This document shows, one piece after another, positions 21,735-32,800 of a stretch of 64,000 nucleotides of DNA (position 1 is the stretch's first letter; each line of letters starts with the position of its first letter). The translations under genes were made by a program, and so were the position numbers. This DNA is from Amoebophrya sp. A120 (Eukaryota; Sar; Dinophyceae; Syndiniales; Amoebophryaceae), in NCBI GenBank assembly GCA_905178155.1, contig CAJINV010000011.1, positions 3,561,077-3,625,076 of the forward strand, in the 5' to 3' direction. The notes under the pieces are model-generated. The model had not been told where the DNA came from. It did no database searches and saw only the letters and a list, made by a program, of their open reading frames with translations.

Positions 21735-22778
21735 ATGTCAAGTTCCATAATACGGAACCGGCTCAACAAAGAGATGAATGAGCTCCGGCGCAATCCGGAC
21801 GCCGACATCTCCCTGGAGCCGGATGAGAACCAGTTTGACATCTGGCATGGCTCCGTGATCGGTCCCCAGGACACGCCCTACGCGAAGGGAAAATTTCACG
21901 TCCGGCTGCAGATCCCGGCGACCTACCCGATGGCGGCTCCGAAGGTGTGGTTTAAGACCAAAATTTTTCACCCCAACGTGCACTTCGGGACCGGGGAACT
22001 CTGTCTCGACGTCCTGAAAACCGACTGGTCCCCCATGTGGGGCCTCGCCGCCATCCTCCGCGCCATCGTCGCGCTCTTGGTCACCCCCAACGCAGACTCC
22101 CCCCTGAATTGCGACGCCGGGAACCTCATACGCTGCGGCGACATGATTGGCTTTGACAGCATGTATCGCAAGAAAAAAGTGTTACAGTTACACATTGGAT
22201 TGTGTTGCAAGACCAGCGACACAGACAACCTTTCCCATGCAGGAAATGCTTAGGAGGAGGAGCCTCGTTTCCTTCCTGTTTTCCCTTATGATCTTCGCAT
22301 TACAAGTGTTCTCTCTCTCTGTCACACAGAGAAAATTTGTGATGCAGAAACTCCAACAAATGTGTAACTGTAACACTTTTTTCTCGTGACAGCATGGCCC
22401 GGATGTACACGGTGGAACACGCGATAAAAAACAGAGACGTTCTGTATGACCTGCTCAAGCGTTACAATCTCAAACGTTACAATAGAATCTGGGACTTGTC
22501 TTGCATGATGAGCATGATAGGCTCGCAGAGCGTTCCACTTTCTGCAATACAATAAACTTCGCCAGATTCTAGTGCGGTTTGGAGCTTCGAAACTTGTCAG
22601 GCGCAATCCTATGAGAGTTGGGTAGATAATGCACTTCTTGCAACACAAATTCCAGATTCTATTGTAACGTTTGAGATTGTAACACCTGAGCAGGTTATAT
22701 TCTGCTCGGGAGATCATGACGACACAAACCATGATGAAAAAGACCTTTATTACAGATAGAGAAGAGGACGTCAATTGA
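21735..22778 (+). CDS. PEX4: Ubiquitin-conjugating enzyme E2, PEX4-like
   Basis: E2 enzymes carry ubiquitin as a Cys thioester; PEX4 monoubiquitinates the PEX5 receptor at peroxisomes. Exons: 21735-22163, 22397-22453, 22689-22778 (191 residues). Visible: the E2 core with HPN (HPNVHFGTGELCLDVL; active Cys codon about 22002), the WSPMWGL segment, and PNADSPLNCDAGNLIRCGD..GFDSM, a pattern I associate with PEX4/UBC21 E2s. The first introner falls in GFDSM-ARMYTVEHA; the second falls near the C-terminus, so the last 30 residues depend on its removal. Without that removal the protein would end with a different tail at a stop near 22552. The E2 call is firm; the PEX4 assignment rests on remembered family patterns and needs a tree. 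No peroxisomal partner is in the window. Confidence 0.85.
22164..22386. mobile_element. Introner, family I, in E2 gene, 10-bp flanking repeat
   Basis: Inverted ends AAAAAAGTGTTACAGTTACA and TGTAACTGTAACACTTTTTT. Direct repeat TGACAGCATG at 22154-22163 and 22387-22396, clearly longer than for the other elements. Excision gives GFDSM-ARMYTVEHA. Confidence 0.88.
22454..22683. mobile_element. Introner, family C-like variant, in E2 gene
   Basis: Long inverted repeat: GCGTTACAATCTCAAACGTT at left, AACGTTTGAGATTGTAAC at right. Candidate direct repeat ACCTG at 22449-22453 and 22684-22688. Excision keeps frame (YDL-SRLYSAREI). The ends match family C only in part. Confidence 0.72.
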
Positions 22779-23802
22779 TAATAACTTGTAACGACCACAA
22801 GGTCGAGAAAATGAAAACCAAAAAGAACGCACGACAAGCGACACACAAAAAGATGAACGCGACTTGTTGACGTAATTCTCTTTCTTGCAGCTGCTCTCGA
22901 CCGCCGGTCAGAGCGTCGTTATACACGACAGGAATGTTTTATTTGTGTCGCGTAAGAAAGTGTATTGCTATTCTTGGATGGCTCTTCATCCGGTGCGTGT
23001 CCTTTTTCGTGTTTGTTGATATTCGGTCCTCTTCCACAGCTTCGGAGACGTACGTTGATAAAGCTACAGTACTGGATCAGTGGCTTCTCCTGGCTTTTTT
23101 AAAAAGAAGCAAAGGATGAAACAAGATCTCTTTGTGCTGGTGTAGTTTCTTTCCTCTTGTTCGACGAGGATCTCTTTTGTTTATCATTCACCGAACAACT
23201 TCAACGGGTATCTATCTCTATGATTTTCCACCCCGTTGCTCAATATATAAAGTGGATCTGGATGAACTTTTGGTAAAAATCTTTGTCGTTTTTTTTCTTT
23301 GGTAACGTACCCAATCCAACTTATCAAGAAGTAGACATAGCCGAGGAACACCGAGATTTGTTCGCAAGTATTGATTTAGAGAAAGCAAAAACCAAGTCTA
23401 ATTATTGATTCTTCGCGTTGGTCGCAAGACTACTACACGGTTTTCTTGAGAATACAGACGTATTGGATCTTTGACTTTGTACTACTATCATCTTGGCGGT
23501 TTTTTATTTCCTCGTCGGTGAACTGCTTTGCCGTAGTCTTCACCTACTTATTTTACAGGATTTTTTTCTTCCGAACGCTGAACGTCGAACGTTGAATCGT
23601 CTTTCAAGAGAACTCTACTGCCCTCCTGGCCCTCGTATGGTCCTGTGTGTTGTTTATTTCCTGGATTTTCTTTTGCTGCTCCTCGTCCTGTTGTCTTCGA
23701 AAAGAAGAATCTTGCTCTTCACTCCGGTCCTGAGACAACTTGTTGAACAAAGCCACAAAGAACCAAAACATAAACACTAACACCTCTATAAAGATCCTCT
23801 CG
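22779..23802. other. Intergenic spacer
   Basis: T-rich spacer before the lipase gene. No gene or RNA recognised. Confidence 0.5.
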
Positions 23803-26800
23803 ATGGATCGCGACGCGTCCGTGCAGTTTCTGAACGGTTCTTGCCGGGTGGAAAGTTCGATGTCGCTCGCGAAAGTGGATCAACCACCCTCTTCCCCGGA
23901 TGACACCTGTTCGGACGGGAAAAACAGTTCCCGGAGCCGAAGCCATATGCACGTACAAAAGTATCGTACTAGTTCTAGCAAAGATGTAAAGATGGTAGGA
24001 CAAATTTCTTCAGCATGATGAAGCACGCAATTTATTTGTAATGCGGATTCACTTTTTCTTTTAAGAATAGGGTTTGTAATGCATATTTCCTACGACTACT
24101 ACCCTACGCGTACGATACTCATACTTTTCCACTGTACAAGTCACCCCAGTACCCCGGGCCGCGGCGGGGTAGTTTGCCGTAATGGAGTGCAGCAGGAGGA
24201 GAAGGATGCGATAATTCCGATTCGGGGGACGATGACGACCACAGAGCTACAGGTGCTGGACCATGTAGTTGATCCGCATGAAACAACATTCAATCGAATA
24301 AATGCAGCTGCCATCAACCATAAGTATAATTTCTACAACGGTCGTCGTTATGATTATGAAGGAGAAGGACCAGGAGGACGACGTGAGGCAGTAGACGCAG
24401 AGTACTCCTACGAAACGGAAAAAAATCAAAATGTTGGAACAAGTGCTGAAAGTTGTTGGGACATAATAAACCAAGCGACTTTACTGCCCGCTAGTAAAAC
24501 GCAGCGACATGAAGAGCTGACTCTGGTGGTCTCAGAAGATGAACGAGATTATGATTATCATTATGATTATGGTTATATCGCGGACGATCACAAGAGCATG
24601 GGACCACGAGCTCGCGCGTTTCCAGCTTCATCTTCCGAAGACGGGGTGGATGCTCATGCAAAACAGCAAGTGCGACCACAAGGGGAGCATGAGCATGACC
24701 AGCATCTGCATTATGATGCTCCTTCTTCCAACGGTAGAAACTGGAAAAGTGAAACTGCAAACCAGGAGTCTTCATCCTCTGAATCACAGAAGAACCCCGG
24801 ACAACTAGCGGAACATGTCGGAAGTAGACCGAGAATTATAAAGACTGCGGATCGAAGCTGTAAAACTAAAAGTGCCTTTCTTACTGAGGAAATTGCGTTG
24901 TGCGAACAAAACGGCAGGATTTCCAGTGCCACTCCTGAATTCGGTCAGAACATCAACTACGAAGAAGTACTTCTGAACCGGCTGCACGGGGGGCGACACC
25001 AGACAGTGCACAGCGTCGAGCCGCCAAAGCTACGGCACGACAACTTATTATACACGACCTGCAAGAACCAGAATCCTGGAGTTCTTTCAGCCTTGGAGCA
25101 GAAGGTCCTATTTCGGGAACCACCAGGCGACTTCGATGTTGCAGTTGCACGCGAGGGCGGGGCGCAAGAAGACAGGCGAGTCAAAGATGAACGGGATGAA
25201 CAAATGTCATACGATCAAGTAGTTCAAGAAGATCACGTTAATATTGACTACCCTGTTCTACTTGACACGGTCTGCAAGAACTCCACCTCCATGACGAGCG
25301 GCGCTGCTGAAGTAGAAGTCGTGAAGAAGAAGACGACACAAAAAAATACGACAACCGGTGGGCAGAACAACAAGATAAAGATTGATGACCACGAGGATGG
25401 AATAAGGAGTAGCAGCTCTCGTCTATTGTCATGCTCCTGGCGGCCTTCCAGTGGGTCCACGTCCAACAATCACGTGAAGAACTATCTGGTCCCCACAATT
25501 AGTTTCAGTTCCTCAGAACATCAAAGCGAAATAGACGGTTCATCTCGACGAGAAGTACATGTGGACCAGCACCAGCAGCAGCCGCCCGACGAGGCCGAGG
25601 CTTCTCGTAGGTCCTCGTCTGACCAGCATTTGTACAATATTAAGGCCTCCCACGATCTTCGTCCACGGCAGAGCACCTCCTCCAGGGGAACATTTGATAG
25701 TATGAATTTCTACTATAATTATACCCCACATGAAGTCGAAGTAGACGTAGACCTATACCCCGCTCGGCGTGCAGCACACCTAAACGACGAAGACAGTAGA
25801 GCAACTGGTAGTGAAAGGGATCTACTTATGAATTGCAAAAGTTTATCGTACTCGTATAAATGCATATACAAATTTCCTGCTCAGCATGAGAAATTTGTAG
25901 TGCGGATTTACCTTTAAAAAAAGATTGCAAAGCTTGCATTTATACGAGTGCGATACTTTTGCACAGGATAGATCTCTTGTTTGTTCGTGAGGCCAGTGCG
26001 GCGGATATGACAATGCACAACTCCCCTTCGTGGTCCCCCTCATTTGCGTAGCACGAGCGGCAATACAAATGGTACTTAGCAGGCATGCAGGTTTTGCATG
26101 ACAAGTTTGCACCACAGGAATGTAGTGCTATATTGGACTGCCAAAACTTGTCATCCAAAAACTGGGGGGGGGAGGAGTTGTGCACTGTCATAGCGGAGGG
26201 GGAGGGGCGAACGGAGGGTCGGACTACCAACTCAAGCAGCGCTGAGAGCTATGCATTGCAAAAGTGTAATCGTACTAGTATGAATTGCATGACAAATGTT
26301 TTCTTCTTCATAAACAGAAGTGGTGAAGCTTGGCATGCTAGATCAGGTAGAAAGTGAGATTTGTAATGCTTGCATGACTTCTGCAATGAGAATGAATTAC
26401 TACGAGAACGAGCGCGAAGATGCTTTTGCAGAGCATATTAAGAGCTCCAACGCCGCGCCGACGCTGAACAGCTATCGAAATTCATCGAGGGGTACGGTCA
26501 ACGATCAAATTCCGAATCTAAATGAAAAATACCGCGAGAAGATCTTTTTTGGTCAACATCCGAAAAGTAGTGCCTGTGGAACCTCCAGCCGCGCGCGGTC
26601 ATTGGGACCGGTTGCTGTTAAAAATAACGAGTTGATGTTGAGAACTACGACGACGGCGTGGCATTTCAGGAAAACGAAGAGAAGAAGCTACCATGATGGT
26701 GACCTCCACGCTTTTAATCAAGAAGCGACCTCCCTGAGGACCCAAAAGGAACAGCAGTCGACCCTGTTTGACCCGCGGCCCGGCGCGGCCCACGCGGAAC

Positions 26801-29800
26801 GAAGAGGACTGTCCGTGGTGTCCTCGGAACAGGAACAGCGCTGCGTGCCTTTGACGAAGGGAAGAAGTGATGATAACGGCATCAAGAATTTTTATACTCC
26901 TAGTCCTACCACCACACGGAGGACACGACCGGTGGTACAGCAACTGCGCACGAACAACTATTGCGCATCAAGACCGGGCGGGGGTAATATTAGTGGTAGT
27001 CGCAGTAGAAGTAGTAGTAGTTCTACTTCGTCGACGAAAAAGCTGCACCGTGAGATCTTTTCATCGGAGCTCTTTCCACCCTCCAGAATTGTTCTGCAGA
27101 AAGAAGTGGAGACCACGCGCCGCCTCCGTGCCAACAACAAGTCGCTGTCGCCACGATTTCTGCGCGGCAGTAGACCGAGCACAAACAAGGAAGTAGAAGT
27201 GCTGGGAACAACTTCCGTGCTGTCGAAAAAACACGGAAGGACAACTTCTGCACCCAGGACAAGGAGCACTCCGGCCGTTTATCGTGGTGCAAAAAATTAT
27301 GTTGCCGGAGACGAAGGCGACGACGAGAGCGAGAGCAGCTTGTCCCAGATGCAACCTGGTATAATAAATCGCTTTACCTTTAGCCCGCGGCACTACCGCA
27401 AAGGACCACCCCGAGCAGGCGCTTTCAAAGGAACCACCGCGAGCCTCACAGAAACAGCTCCTGATGAAGACGTCGGGGCTTCTTTATTGCTGGGGAACAA
27501 GAATAAGAAAAACAGCAGAAACAACTACAGCTGGTGCGAAGATTATAACCCGGATCCATGGACGAGCAGCGGATCTACTATCTCGGAGGGTCGTGCAGCA
27601 GCCGCGTTGGAGGACGTATGGGACGTCGTAATGCAGGGCCAGGAAACGCCGGAGGATCCGCAGCCGCACTTAGATGAACATGAATCAGAATCCGAACAAG
27701 GGTCCTCTACTTCAGGAACAAGTGAAGTCCCCAGCTTGAAAAGCGAAAAGCGGAAGAGAAGGAAACGCAAGAGGAAATCACACCAGGATCAGGATGTTGA
27801 ACAGGCGGAAAGCGAAAGCGAACCTCTTCAGGTACAACTATTGGAGCAAGAAGGAGAGGAGAAAAAGTGCTGCGCCTGTTGCGGGAAGTGCTTGGTTGTT
27901 TTCTTCCTTCTTTTTACTGCCGTCGCATTCCTGGAACTTGCCACGGTGAACAACTGGTTCAACCGCCCGTTTCCAGGGGGTTATGCATTGCAAAAATGTA
28001 GTCTGGGTTTAGAAGAATGTAGGACTTGTCATGCTTGTCTGGCATGACTCTTAGATCTGTGATGCGTAAGCAGGAATGGGGCCTCTTGCCTGTCATGCAA
28101 AAACGCAGTTTGCGTTTGCCATGCGGAAAGTGTAGCACTTTTTTGGCTCAAGCAGAAGCGTAACACTAGCGGGCACGCCAGCCCCCGCTCGTTGCTGCCT
28201 ATGCAGTCGAGTTCAACTCAGTCGCGAGACCGTATTTGTGTTCGGCGGACGATTCAGGGCCTGCTGGTCCTCACGCGTTCTGCAACAAAAGCAAAGCGGT
28301 GGGCACAAGAAGGAAGATCGAAGGGCGTGGGGTCATTATGTATGAAGGGGATTGCCGGTCACCCTTGAGTGGTAAGTTCCGAGGCGATTCCGGTTTACGA
28401 TTCCAGTCCCCCCTCCCACCCTTTGCTTCTGTTGCAGAACAGGGCTGCACTACGACTGCCACGCACAAACTAAGCTTTAAGTTGTCGCTGTGCCCCAGGT
28501 GGGTTGCCAGTCAGCAGCGCCAGACAACTGGCCGATGGTTTGACAACTGTGGTCCGTGCACTTGCCCTGCTCGCCTGTGCCGCAGGTAAGGCACAAATGG
28601 TCCAGCCTCCCCTGTCCGGGTGGGGTTGCGGCTTAAGGGAGAGTCTCGCCCCTTAACCCTAAGGGGTGCGTCGTCTCTTCCGTGAGAACAAAAACATATG
28701 GCGTAAAATGGGTCGGGTCCTGGATCGTTCTGTATGTTGGGCTGTCGCGCTCGGCTAGCTGGCCGGGCTGTACTGATCAAGGGTGGTGGGTAGCTCCCGA
28801 CTGGTTGGTACTTTTCTTGGGGCGACTTGCCGTGGTAGCGCTCGGCTTTTGTATGATGAGGTCGCCGAAAGTGCTTCCTCGCCCACCCCCCGGGGAGGGG
28901 ATCCTTGACCTGTGGCGCTGGGAGCGGGTGTCCACTACATGATGATGATGATGCGGAAAACGAAACACATGGCATTAAAAAAACTTGTCATGCTTGGCTG
29001 CATATTGTACGTAGTGCGCTCACCATTCAGAGATGATTTGCATCGCAAGTTTCCAGACCCAGACATATTTGCAAGCCATAGGGGTCACTACCACCCGATT
29101 CGGAACCGAAATGACTACAACAACGAAGGTAAAGGTATACTTCTTTCAGTTGGAGTAGGACTTCATTTCTCGGAAGTGTTTGATGATGCACAAACTACGA
29201 CGCTATGGTGCTGTGCTGTAAGTAAATCGAAACTGCTTGATAAAATAAATGCGAATGCAAATGATCATTTAATTACAGATTACCCGTTGCCAGTCGTCAG
29301 TGACGCTGACACAAATCAAGAAGGCGCTCTAAAAACTACGCACGGCCAGAAACAACAACGGCGGCCTTGGTCAACAGCTGCTGGAAGTTCGGGCTCGACA
29401 CCGCTCCTGCCACGCGACGTCCTCGAGCAGAATGTTCCGTCGCACGGTTCTCGTCGAAAAAGCGCTGGTGAACAAGGTACCACAGCAGAGCATCGTCAAG
29501 CGAAAAATATTAATAAACCCTCCCCCCGCAAGAAGAACATCTCGTTTCTCGACCGCGCAAAGCAGGCGGAGTACGCGTCGCAGATCGCGTGGAATATGAA
29601 CCTCGCCACGGAAACCAGTGGGCCAGAATCCGTGCTGCCGCAGACGGATCGGAAGCACTTTGAGTTCATCGTCGGCAACCTGGAGCGTTCGCGCCTGGAC
29701 TGGCACAGCCGCAGCGGGTGGGCCTTTTTGGCACAGCACGTGGAGTATGCATTGCAAAAGTATCGTACTCGTATAAATGCATTACACATTTCCCCAGCAT

Positions 29801-32800
29801 GAGAAATGAAATTTGTAATGCGGATTTACCTTAAGAACAAGATTTGTAATGCAAGGCCCGCATGTGTACGATTGCGATACTTTTGCACAGGATATGGAGC
29901 CGGGGCGGACGATCTTGTGGCTGATTTTCCGCGGCACCATCACGCAGAAGGAATGGTTCTTATCCTGTGCAAAAGTATCGTATTCGTATAAATGCAAGTC
30001 TTGCATTACAAATTTTTTTCTCAAGGTAAATCCGCATTACAGATTTTATTTCTCATGCTGGGAAAATTTGTCATGCATTTTTTTTACGAGTACGATACTT
30101 TTGCAGTTCATAGTTCTACGACATCAGCAATCACGACCCCGCCGAAGGCATGCCGGTCTTCGAGGTACCGCTGGAAGTAGATGAGCTAGTGCAGCTTATC
30201 CTGAGTAAAAACGGACCCACACCAGAGTCAGGATGAGGATTTTGCAACACAAACCTAGGAGTTTTGGGAGTCACGCATGACAAGTTGCACTATGCAGTGT
30301 AGTGCAGGTTAGCAAGTGCAGCCGCATCACAGATTCATCTGCTCATCCTGTTCACAGCATCACAAATTCCAAAACACGATTGGAAATGGCTCTCATGGGG
30401 ATGCGCATTACAAGTCTTCCTGTCTTTGCAAATCTGCATTACAACTCTGGCGTGGGTAGGTTTTTACTCAGGATACAGCTTGAGGACGACGAGGATCTCG
30501 GTCGTGCACGACAGGAGCAGGAGCACGAGCCGCAGCTCTTGAAGAAGAGCATTATGGGCGAGGAGGTGGAACATCAAGGGGGCGAGGAGGGAAGACGAAG
30601 TAGAGAACAAGCTGAAGCTAGTAGTACTTCTGCTAGAAAAAATAGAAACCAACAAGAGGACGGCGATCATGACAACCACACACAAGCAGCACAACAACAT
30701 CTGAATAATGCCGCGAGAGGGGGCGGCGGAGCACCTGCACCGGTTTCAACAAACGGCGCAGAAGGAGCAAGTGGTAGAGGTGCTGTCGGCGGAGAGGTGG
30801 ACCCCTCCGATTTAGAAGAAGACAACGAGCAAGGTATTCAACTTCAAACGTCGGAAGGACCCTCGACGCAATCCACGGGGTGGCAGACGTTCGCGCGGAC
30901 CAGGAGAGAGGGAAGGAGACGGACGCGCGTGTTGACCAGCACAAGTAGTCCGAGTAATAATTTATTTCCACCATCTTCTGGTTCTCCTGGTCCTGCTGCA
31001 CCTCCGCGAGGTGGCGGGCAAGAACGGCAACTGAGCAACGGAAGTTCGAGTTATACCAAAGGCACGATGGGTTCTTCAACAACCAGGAAGGTCTTTTCAT
31101 CCTCATCTTCCCAGGGCGGGGCGGAGGAGGTCAACACATTACTAGAGAGTGCTGACAAGTCGTCGGTGAAGGTAGGTGTGGGGCGCGGGTTATTCCGAGT
31201 AAAAACGTCCCCACCCCAGAGTTGTCATGCAAATATGCGTGCCAAAAAAGTTTCTCATGCAGAGCGCCATAAGAAGCATTTTCTTCTCGTGTTTTGGAGT
31301 CTGTGATGATAGAATTAGCATGATATGCTAGATCTGTGATGCTGCGGACCTGCTAGCTAAACAGGATTACACTATGAGGGCAAACTTGTCATGCGAAACA
31401 ACAAAAGCTAGTTGATTTGTCTAGCAGATTTCCCATCTTGTTCTTGACCCTGGTGTGGTTATGTTTTTGCTCAGGATACGGGTTTGTGCGGAAACTACTC
31501 TCCGTGATGCAGAACATGCAGAACGGGTACAACACGGTTATGGGGCCCTGGGCCAGCCACTACAGCAAGTCGGAAGTAGTGGACAAGATGCCAACTCCCG
31601 GCGAACAGCAGGAGCGAGGCGACGAACCGAATTCCCCGGCGCCCGGAGCAGGGAGGCGTGGGTTGTTCCGAGCGGGGGTCCAGTACACGCCAGCAACCCA
31701 CCACCCCGCAAATAATAACGCGCCCCCCAACAACACCCGGTCGACGGCCACGGCCGATGCACTAAGGCAGCTGCAGGACCAATGGAAAAGGCAGGAAACG
31801 CCGCAAAGCTGGCCCGACCTGCAGTTCATGGCGAAGGCCCACGGTGTATCCTGAGTAAAAACGTACCCACACCAGAGTCAAGTTGGGGATTTTGCAACAC
31901 AAACCTAGGACTTTTTGGAGTCACGCATGACAAGTTGCACTCCGTAGTGTAGTGCAGGTTAGCAAGTGCAGCTGCGTCACAGATCCGTCTGCTTATCCTG
32001 TTCATAGCATCACAAATTCCAAAACACGACTGAAAATGTCTACCGTGTGTATGCGCATCACAAATGTCCTTGTCATTGCAAATCTGCATGACAACTCTGG
32101 GGTGGGAACGTTTTTCCTCAGGATACGGTGAGGGAGTGAGCGGAGGTGGATGTGGGGGATGTTCATCTCCGGCGGCCGAAGAGGATATGAGAGCCTCAGA
32201 ATGGAAATCCTCAAAGTGGAAATAATTTGTGATGCATGAAATGCGACGCAAAAAGCCCTGTATTGCAGAGGACGCAATGGAGGCCGACTATTGTCCTCCG
32301 AGGGTTGAAGAATTGGGGTGCTGTTTAGCACGAGAGAACGGCACCCCTTTGCCTTAACCTGCATGACAGACATGCTTTAAGTGCCCGGGAAATTTGTCAT
32401 GCATCGACTACAAATGGCTCTTCCACTGGAGTCGTTTTTTTGCATTACAAATCATTTTCACTTTGGGGATTTGCAACCTGAGGCTTTCATAGAGGAGGAC
32501 CACGAGATTATGTCAGGCCCATATTCTCTTTCTCCCGCTGCACGACGCCCGAAATTTTTTGGCAAAAATCAGAATCAAGGCACTCCTGCTAGTGCGAAGA
32601 ACGACCAAAAGGAACAGAATAAGGAAATGAAGCCGGGTCACTACATTCTGAAAGTGCTGCAAGTGTACATGAGCTTTCGGAAGCTGCAGCAATTTGATTC
32701 CGTCACCATCGTCGGTCACAGCCTCGGCGGCGCGTGTATGGCGTTCTCAAGCGTTACATTCTCAACTGTTACATGATTTGTCATGCAGAATGAGCATCAA

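Larger units (their letters stand above)
27981..29080 (+). mobile_element. Introner, family D, enlarged to 1.1 kb by a nested insertion
   Basis: Left TTATGCATTGCAAAAATGTA followed by a TCTGGGTTTAG block, right TTTCCAGACCCAGACATATT..GCCATA. Direct repeat GGGG at 27977-27980 and 29081-29084. Excision joins RPFPGG to HYHPIRNRN in frame. The interior holds the insertion at 28130-28950. Confidence 0.75.

Noticed and set aside
28636-28680. Telomere-like TTAACCCTAAGG
   Set aside because: A single unit forming a small hairpin, not a tandem array.
29218-29279. Possible GT-AG intron (GTAAGT...TTACAG) inside the lipase exon
   Set aside because: Its 62-base length would shift the frame into an early stop, while the unspliced frame stays open and joins correctly on both sides.
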